64,000 nt of DNA from NCBI GenBank assembly GCA_021154885.1, contig JAJKHS010000001.1:1-64000 (forward strand), given 5' to 3'. This DNA is from Thermoanaerobaculum sp. (lineage in GTDB: Bacteria; Acidobacteriota; Thermoanaerobaculia; Multivoradales; UBA5704). Below the pieces are notes generated by a model that was not told the DNA's origin, ran no database searches, and worked only from the letters and a program-made list of their open reading frames with translations. The translations under genes were made by a program, and so were the position numbers. Positions within the stretch are counted from its first letter, which is position 1. Each line of letters opens with the position of its first letter. Below are positions 27,806 to 36,500 of this stretch, piece by piece.

Positions 27806-28732
27806 ATGGGGATCGGGAACGCCTGGAACCTGCTGATCGCGAAGGTGACGGGATGGGGGAGCCAATTCGTCCTCCTGTTGCCCAACCTGGCGGTGGCGGT
27901 GCTCGTGCTGGTGGGCTTCTGGCTCGCCGCCAAGCTGGCGCGGAACCTTCTGTTGCGCCTGCTGCACCGCATCTCCCACAGCGAGCAGGTGACCCGGCTG
28001 CTCGCCCAGACGGTGTTCCTGGCCCTGCTCGCCGCCGGTTTCTTCATCTCGCTGGGCATCCTCGGGCTGCAGAAGACCGTGGCATCGCTGCTCGCCGGCG
28101 CCGGCATCCTGGGCCTCGCCCTCGGCTTCGCCTTCCAGGACATCGCCGCCAACTTTATGGCCGGTATCTATCTCTCGATCGAGCACCCCTTCCGCGTCGG
28201 CCACCTGATCCAGACCAAGGACTTCCTCGGCATCGTCCAGAAGGTCCACCTGCGCTGGACGGAGGTCCGCACTCCCGAGGGACAGCTCGTGCTCATCCCC
28301 AACAAGCAGGTTTTCGAGAACCCGATCACCAACTACACGATCTCGGGAAAACGGCGAGTCGACCTGAAGCTGGGCGTTTCCTATGGCGACGACCTGGAGA
28401 AGGTGCGGCGGGTGACCGTGAAGACCCTGGAGCAGATCCCGGCCCGCAAGGCGGATACGGACGTGGAGATGTTCTTCCAGGAGCTCGGGGACAGCTCCAT
28501 CAACCTCGTCGCGCGCTTCTGGATCGACTTCACCTCCAAGCAGGCGGACTACCTGGCGGCGCGCAGCGACGCCATCGAGCGGATCAAGAAAGCCTACGAC
28601 GAGAACGGCATCACCATGCCGTTCCCCACCCGCACTCTCGACTTCGCCGTCAAGGGCGGCGAGCCCCTCCACGAGGAGCTGGCCATGGCGGGGATAGGAG
28701 GGATCGGCCGGAGCTCCCAGCCCCCTCGCTGA
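27806..28732 (+). CDS. mscS: MscS-family mechanosensitive channel
   Basis: 308 aa, start inferred from the first ATG after repeat C; there is no good ribosome site. Three membrane segments lead into the pore helix (GAGILGLALGFAFQDIAANF, then MAGIYLSIEHPFRVGH). The cytosolic beta domain (RTPEGQLVLIPNKQVFENPI) and C-terminal alpha/beta domain follow. It opens under membrane tension to release solutes after osmotic downshock. Placed after the kdp genes, it fits an osmotic-balance operon, though repeat C may separate the transcripts. Confidence 0.92.
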   Translation: MGIGNAWNLLIAKVTGWGSQFVLLLPNLAVAVLVLVGFWLAAKLARNLLLRLLHRISHSEQVTRLLAQTVFLALLAAGFFISLGILGLQKTVASLLAGAGILGLALGFAFQDIAANFMAGIYLSIEHPFRVGHLIQTKDFLGIVQKVHLRWTEVRTPEGQLVLIPNKQVFENPITNYTISGKRRVDLKLGVSYGDDLEKVRRVTVKTLEQIPARKADTDVEMFFQELGDSSINLVARFWIDFTSKQADYLAARSDAIERIKKAYDENGITMPFPTRTLDFAVKGGEPLHEELAMAGIGGIGRSSQPPR

Positions 28733-28744
28733 TTGCGGCCGCGG

Positions 28745-29779
28745 TCAGATCAGCCCACGAGCGGAGAGCTCGTCTTTCAGATAGGCATAGTAGATCGGCG
28801 CAGCGATCAGTCCCGCCATGCCGAAGGCAGACTCCATGACCAGCATCGCCAGCAGCAGCTCCCAGGCCCGTGCCTGGATCTCGGTGCCCACGATCTTGGC
28901 GTTGAGGAAGTATTCGAGCTTGTGGATCACGACCAGAAAGGTCAGCGAGCCGAGCGCGGCGCCCAACGAATGAGAGAGGCTGACGATGACGATCACCGTG
29001 TTCGAGATCAGGTTGCCGAGCACCGGCAGCAGGCCGGAGAGAAAGGTAAAGGCGATCAGGGTCTTGGCGAGTGGCAGCCTGACGCCGAGCAGGGGGAGCA
29101 CCACGGCCAGGTAGACGGCGGTCAGCGCGGTGTTGAGCGCCGAGATGCGCACCTGGGCGAAAACGATGCGCCGGAACGCCTCCCCGAGCCGGCGGGCCCG
29201 CTCGGCCAGCGCCTGGGCCAGCGGTGCGCGAGACGCGGCGGCCCCCGCCTCTTGCAGCGAGACCATGGCGCCGATGATCATGCCGATCAGCGCGTGGAGG
29301 AGGGCCCGCCCGATCTCGGCGCCGAAGGTCCGCAGCTCCCCGGCGTGTCCGCGAAGCCAGCCGACCCCTTGATTCTTCAGCTCCTCGGCGTCGGCGGGGA
29401 GCTCACGGGCGAGCCAGGAGGGGAGGTGCTCCTTGGAGGTTTCGAGGATGTCGGCCATCTGGGCGAGCAGGGCGGGAAGACTCCCCGGTTCGTTACGCAG
29501 GAATGCGAGGACGCCGACGACGGCGAGGGCCAGCGCGGCGACGATGAACACCGCAAGGAGGGCGACCGCCAAGCGCTTCCCGGCCTCGCGGCGGCCGCGG
29601 ATGAAGGACAGCTTGCGACTCAGGATGCGCACCAGCTCGTAGACGGCCAGCCCGCCCAGCAGCGCCGACAGCAGGTGCAGGTGGAGGACGAGGAGCAGAG
29701 CCAGGGCGGCGAGAATCCAGGAAGCGGTCTCGGGCGCCGAAGGACGGCGGCGGATCTCGGAAGCAGAGGCGTCCCTCAT
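28745..29779 (-). CDS. AI-2E (UPF0118) family transporter
   Basis: 344 aa from the ATG at 29779 (the frame is open to 29815). About eight membrane segments: two near the N-terminus (LAALALLLVLHLHLLSALL), one after a short loop, a soluble domain, then a C-terminal block with FLSGLLPVLGNLISN and NAKIVGTEIQARAW, where the NPxxxG-like and conserved G-x-E region define the family. Members export AI-2, auxin-like compounds or Na+/H+; the substrate is unknown. Convergent with mscS. Confidence 0.87.
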   Translation of the reverse strand: MRDASASEIRRRPSAPETASWILAALALLLVLHLHLLSALLGGLAVYELVRILSRKLSFIRGRREAGKRLAVALLAVFIVAALALAVVGVLAFLRNEPGSLPALLAQMADILETSKEHLPSWLARELPADAEELKNQGVGWLRGHAGELRTFGAEIGRALLHALIGMIIGAMVSLQEAGAAASRAPLAQALAERARRLGEAFRRIVFAQVRISALNTALTAVYLAVVLPLLGVRLPLAKTLIAFTFLSGLLPVLGNLISNTVIVIVSLSHSLGAALGSLTFLVVIHKLEYFLNAKIVGTEIQARAWELLLAMLVMESAFGMAGLIAAPIYYAYLKDELSARGLI

Positions 29780-29839
29780 GGCAGTGTCGGTAGACTCCGC
29801 CGCGGATCTTCGCACAACGTCCTTCTTTCCTGGGAGCGC

Positions 29840-30094
29840 CTACCCCGCCGGGTCCTGTCGCAGCTCTGCAAGCTCCTTGTCCAAAAAGGCCAGCGCCTGC
29901 TCCAGCGAGGTGCGGCGGACCGCGGAGCGGGTCGTTTCGAGGTCCTGCAGCACCCGCCGCCGCGACAGCTCGAGGCTTTCGCGCTTCTGCCTGAGCTGGC
30001 GCTGCTCGGGCGTCAGCCGCTCGCCCCGGTCCGCGTGCGAGGCGGCGTCCTCGATCTGGGATTCGACGGACTTGCTTTCCCAACCGCGTGCCAT
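29840..30094 (-). CDS. Small conserved protein beginning MARGWESKSVE
   Basis: 84 aa. The ATG at 30094 has both GGAGG and AAGGA upstream, so it is well supported although it overlaps the 3' end of the glycosyltransferase-like gene by 82 nt. MARGWESKSVESQIED is the start of a small family I recognise in many bacteria. The rest is a charged helix (LRQKRESLELSRRRVLQDLE) predicted to form a coiled coil. Function unknown. Confidence 0.7.
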   Translation of the reverse strand: MARGWESKSVESQIEDAASHADRGERLTPEQRQLRQKRESLELSRRRVLQDLETTRSAVRRTSLEQALAFLDKELAELRQDPAG

Positions 30095-31197
30095 TCCTTG
30101 AGATCCTCCGGGGCCTGGGTGCCATTGAAAAGGGGAAGTCGATCCTCGATCCATGCGAGCACGTCTGAGGAACACCCGATCCGGGTCAGCACCTGCCGGA
30201 GCTGCGCCTGGTACTCTACCTCCGCCAGGTAGTGATAGTGAAGCAGAATGGGCGCCCAGCCCGGATCCATGGGCCAGGACCGGCCGGGAGCGGTGAGATT
30301 ATGGACGAGGCTATGGACGAGACTATGGAGAGGAATGTTGTAGCGCTCGTCGTAGACGTGGACGTCGGACGTCCTGGACCCTATCGCGATGCTCAACGCG
30401 GCCTGGCTGGCCCCCCACCACTCGCTCGCATCGAGCCCGACGAAGCCTGTGGACGCCAGAACGTCGAGCTCCTTGCCGGCCGAAGGGCGCAGGTTTTCGT
30501 TGAAGGACGCGAAGAAAATCTCCCGCGTCCTCTGAAGGATGCCGAGATCCCGCCGGACCACGGTGAACCCGCCGTTGTACGAGGCGCGGATCCGGACCTT
30601 GTCGATCGTCGTGGCGAGCCTTGGGAGTCGCGACAGGTCGAGGCCTCCGAGCTCGCACATGCGGGCCCAATAGACGTCCAGCGGATCGCCGGCTCCGCTC
30701 GACGCCGAGCCTTTGACGTCCACGGGCCTGACCCCCGCATCCGCGCGCACGAAGCCCGGCTCGCCGGTGAAGACGGTATCCGTATCGAGCACGACGAGGT
30801 AGGGCCGTGAGGAGAACGTCTCGGCCCAGGCGCCGGCCACGATGCGGTTGATCGGGCCATAGGGGCTGCCGGTCTCGTTCAGGGGCTCCACGACGCAGGT
30901 CACGCCCAGCTCCTCGAGGTGCGCCCTGGCCGCGGGGCCGGGCGCGAGGTGGGGCCGGGGTGAGACGGCGAGGATCGGAGCCTGCCGGTAGCGCCCGCCA
31001 AACGTCCGGATGCTCTCGCACAGGAGGCGTGCCTGGGGCTCGAGCCGGTTCGCTTCGACGCAGATCAGGAAGGCGATCTCGCTCTCGTCGAGCCGGGGTG
31101 CGCTGTCGTCTCTGCCGCCGAATCGTCCGCCGAGCAGGCGCTTCAGGAACCGCATGGCCTGGAGCATAATCGAGCCGGTATCATCAATCCCCCTCAT
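30013..31197 (-). CDS. Glycosyltransferase-like protein (GT-A fold candidate)
   Basis: 394 aa from the ATG at 31197, which overlaps the sulfotransferase by 14 nt; an ATG at 31167 is an alternative start. The motif PYLVVLDTDTVFTGEPGF carries a DxD that binds the nucleotide-sugar metal ion. VRIRASYNGGFTVVRRDLG and GFVGLDASEWWGASQAALS fit the acceptor side of GT8-like enzymes. The C-terminus overlaps the next gene and looks non-conserved. With the upstream sulfotransferase it may decorate a surface polysaccharide. Confidence 0.65.
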   Translation of the reverse strand: MRGIDDTGSIMLQAMRFLKRLLGGRFGGRDDSAPRLDESEIAFLICVEANRLEPQARLLCESIRTFGGRYRQAPILAVSPRPHLAPGPAARAHLEELGVTCVVEPLNETGSPYGPINRIVAGAWAETFSSRPYLVVLDTDTVFTGEPGFVRADAGVRPVDVKGSASSGAGDPLDVYWARMCELGGLDLSRLPRLATTIDKVRIRASYNGGFTVVRRDLGILQRTREIFFASFNENLRPSAGKELDVLASTGFVGLDASEWWGASQAALSIAIGSRTSDVHVYDERYNIPLHSLVHSLVHNLTAPGRSWPMDPGWAPILLHYHYLAEVEYQAQLRQVLTRIGCSSDVLAWIEDRLPLFNGTQAPEDLKEWHAVGKASPSNPRSRTPPRTRTGASG

Positions 31198-32272
31198 CGC
31201 CCTGCCGCCAGCTCCGGACCTCCGCCATCAGCCGGTCGCGGCGCTCGGGAGCGCTGGTGCGCGACCGTCCGAGGAAACGTCTCATCGCGGCAGTGAGGGC
31301 GCGGCCGATCTTCCAGCTCCGCGAATCCAGGATGGCGGAGAAGATGGCGTCGAGCTCGTCGAGCCAGGAGAGGGCGTGGTGGAGGCCGCGTGTCGTGGCC
31401 AGCAGGCCCTGGTAGGCGGCGAGCAGGTCCCGCGCTCCGGCGGAGAGGGGCGGGACCGGGTCGAGGTCGAGCGCGGTGCCGTTGGCCAGCGCATTCAGCA
31501 GATCGAGCTGAGGAGGGGTGAGATAAAGACGCTCGATCTCGGGCTCGTGCGGATGATGCACGAGAGCCGGGTCCACGACGGCGCGGATCTCCTCCGTGGC
31601 GGGAACGTGAAGGCGCGCGAGCTCCGGGCTGTCGAGCTGCACCAGGTGGCGATGCAGCCGGCGGAGGATGGCCGCGGGATCGGCCATCAGCTCCCGGTGG
31701 GAGATCAGGACCCGCGGCAGGCCCCGGGTGGACGCCAGCGCCGCCCGCGTGTACTGCTCCCAGAGCGCAATGCCGTAGGGGATCGGAATTCCGTCGCGCG
31801 CGGCCAGCGAGCGGGCGACCGGCAGCGGCTCGCGATAGATCAGGACACAGAGCGGGCGTTCGAGGATCTCCCGCCAGAACGGGAAGAGCAGACAGAGCCG
31901 CGGGTCTTTGATGATCCAGGAGCCATGCCGGTCGAGATCCCGGACGATCTCCCTGGCGCGTTCCCTGAAGCGGGCGCGCAACCCCTCTCCCAGGCGGGAA
32001 AGGTCGAGATCCGCGATCTCGGACCAGCTCGCGCCGAGCGACTGGAGGATCGCCTCGTCGACGGACCAGACGCCTCGATGCTCCCAATATCCTGCCTGGT
32101 TGTGGTCGTCCGCGGGTGGAAAGTCGTCCTCCTCTCCGGCCCAGAGCCCCAGCAGCCGGAGGAGACCGGTGAGCACTGAGGTCCCGGAACGGTGCATGCC
32201 GAGGACGACGACCTGCGCGGCGGGACCGGTCGGCGGGGCCGGTCTCTCGCGGCTCAGTTGCGGCGCCGGCAT
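31184..32272 (-). CDS. Sulfotransferase family protein
   Basis: 362 aa, ATG at 32272. VVVLGMHRSGTSVLTGLLRL is the 5'-phosphosulfate loop that binds PAPS. WIIKDPRLCLLFPFW and LIYREPLPVARSLAARDG match the central and 3'-phosphate motifs of bacterial sulfotransferases, and the ~110 C-terminal residues are helical. It transfers sulfate from PAPS to a sugar or other hydroxyl, here probably a cell-surface glycan. It starts an operon with the downstream glycosyltransferase-like gene. Confidence 0.85.
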   Translation of the reverse strand: MPAPQLSRERPAPPTGPAAQVVVLGMHRSGTSVLTGLLRLLGLWAGEEDDFPPADDHNQAGYWEHRGVWSVDEAILQSLGASWSEIADLDLSRLGEGLRARFRERAREIVRDLDRHGSWIIKDPRLCLLFPFWREILERPLCVLIYREPLPVARSLAARDGIPIPYGIALWEQYTRAALASTRGLPRVLISHRELMADPAAILRRLHRHLVQLDSPELARLHVPATEEIRAVVDPALVHHPHEPEIERLYLTPPQLDLLNALANGTALDLDPVPPLSAGARDLLAAYQGLLATTRGLHHALSWLDELDAIFSAILDSRSWKIGRALTAAMRRFLGRSRTSAPERRDRLMAEVRSWRQGDEGD

Positions 32273-32280
32273 AGGTCGAG

Positions 32281-32289
32281 CTTTTAACA
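32281..32289 (-). promoter_or_regulatory. Extended -10-like box upstream of the sulfotransferase
   Basis: On the minus strand CTTCTGTTAAAAG lies 8 nt before the sulfotransferase start. The same CTTCTG-N-TAAAA string recurs before fmdB (33166-33174) and at 32529-32537, where a TGnTAAAAT extended -10 is complete. Confidence 0.4.
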
Positions 32290-32610
32290 GAAGCGGGGAG
32301 GGGCGTCTACGGGCGATCTGCTCTCAGCGCGCCCTGGCCCGATCTCCTCCGCCAGCGCATCCTGTTGATTCGCGAGCTTCCTTCGGCGGCGCTGGCGCTG
32401 CAGAGGGGAGTGCCTCCGGGCCGCCTCAGCTACCAGCCCGACGACTCGTTCTTCCTCGCGGGACGTCCGCCCGCCTGGCCGAGGCCCCTGGTTATCCGGG
32501 CATGGCGATCCTCTCCTCCTGGAAGGAGATTTTAGCAGAGAAGCACTGCCGGAGTGAGATCGATCAGGGGCGCGGCGTCGCGCCCCGTCAGGGCTCGCGA
32601 TGCGTGCACG
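32290..32610. other. Gene-free stretch with coding-like remnant and a copy of the fmdB leader
   Basis: No intact gene. On the plus strand one frame reads PWPDLLRQRILLIRELPSAA and later SYQPDDSFFLAGRPPAWP without a start, which looks like a gene remnant. At 32502-32541 the minus strand repeats the fmdB 5' region (TGCTAAAATCTCC, then a ribosome site and ATGCC), but the reading frame stops after three codons. Confidence 0.4.
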
Positions 32611-32820
32611 TCAGCAGGTGTAGGTGACGCAGTTGCCCACCCAACTGGGAGCGCACAATTCCGGATCGTTGGTGCAGCCCTCACCCCGACAACTGCCGGC
32701 CATCTTGCAGGCGCTGGCATCTGTAGGGTTCGCGCCGACAACACCCCTGGCCTGCTGGGAGCTGAGGGTGCGCAGAGTCTCACGGCTGAGTACAAGACGC
32801 TTCAAAGCCTGTTTTCTCAT
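32611..32820 (-). CDS. Short class I lanthipeptide-type precursor peptide
   Basis: 69 aa; GGGAG lies just before the ATG at 32820. The leader reads MRKQALKRLVLSRETLRTLS, then SQQARGVVGA. This is close to the L-x-L-x-x-E-T-L-R-x-L pattern of class I lanthipeptide leaders, in which a box of this kind binds LanB. The predicted core after GVVGA is ~40 residues with six Cys (ACKMAGSCRGEGC, PELC, GNC, TYTC) and several Ser/Thr for dehydration. LanB/LanC genes lie about 8 kb away on the other strand. No modifying enzyme is adjacent, so action in trans is inferred. Confidence 0.75.
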   Translation of the reverse strand: MRKQALKRLVLSRETLRTLSSQQARGVVGANPTDASACKMAGSCRGEGCTNDPELCAPSWVGNCVTYTC

Positions 32821-32923
32821 GTCAATCTCCCTGGTTGGTCGTGCAGCTTCTCTGTGTCATTCGGCCTCGACCTCCTGCATCTGCGCGAGGTGACGCGGGG
32901 CAGTCGCGTCCGCGACTTGGATC

Positions 32924-33139
32924 TCAGTGGACGCAGCGGCAGGCGGGGCCGCACCCGGCCGCGGGAACTGCCTCACGCCGGCCGGAGTCAGCGGTGCTGC
33001 TCGCGAAGGTCGAGAACTGCTTCTCGATCCGCTCCTCGCCGCAGGAAGGGCAACTCACCCCGTCCGCTCCCTGCCCGAGCCGTTGCAGGATCTCGAAGCG
33101 GGTTCCACAGTCCTGGCAACGGTATTCATAGATCGGCAT
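32924..33139 (-). CDS. FmdB-family zinc-ribbon protein
   Basis: 71 aa: MPIYEYRCQDCGTRFEILQR then SCPSCGEERIEKQFSTF, two CxxC knuckles as in the FmdB/CxxC_CxxC_SSSS family, and a Cys-rich tail ending CGPACRCVH. AGGAGA precedes the ATG. In the leader RNA, TCTCCT can pair with AGGAGA (33149-33166), which would hide the ribosome site. Possibly regulatory; function unknown in this context. Confidence 0.85.
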   Translation of the reverse strand: MPIYEYRCQDCGTRFEILQRLGQGADGVSCPSCGEERIEKQFSTFASSTADSGRREAVPAAGCGPACRCVH

Positions 33140-33165
33140 GGCGGGTCGTCTCCTTCTGGGAGGAG

Positions 33166-33174
33166 ATTTTAGCA
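33166..33174 (-). promoter_or_regulatory. Extended -10 promoter box of fmdB
   Basis: TGCTAAAAT on the minus strand, 27 nt before the fmdB ATG, overlaps the hairpin that contains the ribosome site. A nearly identical block lies at 32529-32537. Confidence 0.45.
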
Positions 33175-33207
33175 GAAGTCACGGCCCGAAGGGCCGGAGG
33201 AATGTAG

Positions 33208-33238
33208 CCTGGGGCTGGCGTTTTTTGCCAGCCCCAGG
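33208..33238. repeat. Perfect 12-bp hairpin with a T-rich loop
   Basis: CCTGGGGCTGGC pairs with GCCAGCCCCAGG around the loop GTTTTTT. The T tract is in the loop rather than after the stem, so it is not a standard terminator. It lies between the fmdB promoter and the first antitoxin-like gene. Confidence 0.6.
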
Positions 33239-33308
33239 TAGAGGCCGCCCCTAAGATCCCAGAGCCCCGAAGGGGCGGCGGCAGACCGGTGCTCGCTCCG
33301 GCTCGTCC

Positions 33309-33488
33309 TCAGGATGCCTTCTTGGCGGCCTCGGCCTCTCTCGGGGGTAGCCGTACCGCCTGCAGACCACTGGCTGGCTGCCGTTCTCGGGCCCTCTCCA
33401 GCATCTTCTCAAGGTCATAGTCTGCTTCCCGCGCGATTTCCTCGCGAGCGGCGTGGATTTCCTCGATGATTGGATCCTTGTGAGTCAT
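33309..33488 (-). CDS. 59-aa antitoxin-like protein, copy 1
   Basis: Begins MTHKDPIIEEIHAAREEIAR and contains LEKMLERARERQ and a basic C-terminus ending AAKKAS. It is identical to copy 2 (38746-38925) at 55 of 59 residues. Small proteins starting M(S/T)HKDPIIEE accompany PIN-domain toxins, as copy 2 does here. This copy has no toxin partner and directly follows the helicase-nuclease gene (41-nt gap). Probably an orphan antitoxin-like gene. Confidence 0.7.
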   Translation of the reverse strand: MTHKDPIIEEIHAAREEIAREADYDLEKMLERARERQPASGLQAVRLPPREAEAAKKAS

Positions 33489-33529
33489 GGTTAGCGTCAG
33501 AACTCTATGTCGCCGAACGACGCCAAGAC

Positions 33530-36500
33530 TCAGATGCGCGCACCAGCGCGGCCCGCTGGAGTGCCTATTGGGCGTTCTTCAGGTTCGTCTCCGCGGCTCT
33601 CATTCGCATTTGTGTTCAGTAGCTCGGATCGCCAATCCTGACGGATCTGCTCGGCGGTCCTTCTAACTCTTTCCACCAAAGGCGCCGCTGAACCAGGTGC
33701 GGTCGAGTCGTCGTTCCCCAGTGGCTCAATGCCGAGTTGGTTAAGTCTCGACCACAGAGGGGCCATCGCCGCGTCAGGGTCACGAAAGAACAGGCTGCCG
33801 CGGATGCGTACAAACGCCCATCCAAGCCGCTCAAGAATGGCCTGCCGTTCGAGGTCGCGGTCAAGCTGCTCAGGCGTGTGCCATCGCTCTCCGTCGCACT
33901 CCACTGCCAGCTTTCGAGTCTGCCCTTCGACAACAAGGTCGATGCGGTAGGCTCCGACCGGCCATTGCGGCTGCACTCGATACCCTGCGGATACGAGTCG
34001 TTGCAGCACCAACTTCTCGAAAACGGAATCGGTTCGCTTGCCCTGCTCTTCCATCAAGCGTAGGAGCGCCTGAGGATCGCGAGCGTGCTCGATAAGCCGG
34101 CGGCGAAGATCGCCTCCTTTGAGGTGAGTCTCCGGGTCGAGCGAATAGACGATCCACAGTTGATTGCGTGCGCGGCTCACGGCCACGTTGTAGCGCTTTT
34201 TGTAGAGATCTTTGGGCCCGGCATCGCGGTAGGAGAGTTGTCCGTCCTCCGGAGGGCCATCAACCATGGAAAGAAAGATTACGTCCCGCTCGTCGCCCTG
34301 AAACTGCGCCGCATTACCGCAGAGGACTCGGTGTCTCGCTAAAACATCCGGCGACAGCCGAAGGCGGAGGAGATTTTCAACCAGCAACGCCTGCTCATCG
34401 CCGAGCAGCGAGATAACTCCAAAGCTCGCCGGACGTCCAGATTCATTCCTCGCATACTCCGGGATTCTAAGGCACGCTATGAGCAACGACGCGATCTCCT
34501 CTGCCTCGACGCCGTTCGTCTTGGCGCGTCCGTCACGGAATCCATTAACTCGGTACGCCACGAGCGCCGGACGCACGCTCGCCGAAAGAGGCTCACGCAA
34601 TGGGAGTATCGTGTTACTGTAGGACAGGTGATTGCTGAACTGGATGATCTCAGGCACGCAGCGGAAGTGCTCGCGCAGCGCGACTACACCGCCGAACGCC
34701 GCTTCAGCGAGGTGGTAGATCGAAGTCTGCCCGTCGTAGAGGTGACTGTTTGGAATTCCTTGAAGATCGGTAGAGATGAGGCGCTGCACTTCATCCAGAC
34801 GCTGACCCACAGCATCGGGTGTTACCTGCTCCTTGTCGCCGACCACGACGTGCTCCCGGCCCAGGTAAAGTGCCGCGAGCGCGGTGACATCGCTTTGGCT
34901 TGCCTCGTCAATGATTACCACGTCGAACTTCGTCTCCCGGGGATCGAAGCTCTCATATACGCGGCTCAACGGCATGATCCAAACCGGCACGGCACGGCGA
35001 GCCGCAGCGAGAAGCTGCCGGGCCTGTCGCAACAGCTCCGGTGCACGCTTCCCTGTTCCTTTGCCAATTTTGTGAATCGTTTGCACGAAGCCCATCAAGG
35101 CTTGTTGCTCTCGCAGCCCTGTGCGTTCACGCTGCGCGGCCCAGGTCTCGTGCTCGATGATTTGTGCCGCGACTTGCCGCAGCTCGCCCTCCGTTTGGTC
35201 CAGCCGCTCTTGCAGTTCGGTCATCGGTACAGCCGCGCGCCTGTCGAGCTCTTGGAGCCACTGGCGCCAGCGCCAGGCCGAGATCGCATCGCCGGGCGGT
35301 TGTGCCGCGTCATGGGGCTTGTGCCTTTGAGCGACGACGTGGGCCCACGAAGGCGCCACCACTTCCAGCTTTGCGAGCAAAACCAATCGCCCTTCATACG
35401 CCCTTCGGAGACCTTCAAGCCGTGCGAGCTCGCGACAGGCTTCCCCGTAGTTTTCAGAGTCCCACTCGTCTTGCGCCTGGAGCAGGATCGACGCGGCATC
35501 ACTCTGCGGAAAGCCGGCGAGGTAAACTCGCTGCGCCTGCAACGCGGCCGACAACTCCGCCTGCCGCAGCAACGCCGCCTGCGCCTCAACAATCACCGTC
35601 AGCCCCTGCGATCCCGCGCGCTGCACTCTTGCCAGCTCTCCGTGATCGCCAGGCACGGGAGGATGAGCGGCCAGCCACACGTCCCAGCGAAATCCAGCGG
35701 CGCACAACTCGCTGATGAGTGGCTCCCAGACGGTTCCCCGCCATTCGAGACGCATCCGAATTTCTGTCGCATAGCCCTGAGCCGCACGCTCTGGCGAACG
35801 GCCGAGGCTTTCGACCGGCGGCCCGCCGAGGCTCTCCACGGCGCGACGCCAGCGCGAGGCGAAGCGGCTTCGGCTTTCCTCCAACTTCGCTAGCGCACGC
35901 AACGCGCGGAACTCATCAAGCGTGCGCGGCGCCCGGCCTTCCACGCGGCACGCTTCGATTAGCTGATGCCACGCCCGATGGATGAGCTTGGTCTTCAAAC
36001 CGAATGCTCCGCCCGCTTCGAGGAACGTCACGATCTCGACCAGCATCGCCGCGACCTCATCCACTGGACGACCCTGCGGCAGCTCCGGTCCATGCGCCAT
36101 GATGAGACGCTGAGCCGTCCCGGCTTCACCGGCTAGCGTCTCCATAGCGGCGAGCAAGTCCCGCCACGCATCCTGCAACCCGCCACCCGCCCACCCGGCG
36201 AACAGCACTTCACGCAACCAGCTCTGTTCCTCGGCCAGCATTGTCACCGACTGCCGGACACGCTGATGGAGATTCTGGAATTGCGCCGCAGTGTATCCGG
36301 TAACGGAATTGCGTTCCCATAGCTCAGGCCGATGCGCTTTCGCGCGTGAGTCTGCGGCCGCTCGTTCCGCCACGAGCAATCGGAAATCCGCCGTCGTCAC
36401 CAACTCCGCGAGCAGCGGCTGCGACACTGCAAGTTGTACCTCGTCATATGGCGCAAGGATCCCCTGGGAGGCGTAGAGTTGCCGAACCTCTACGTCGGTT

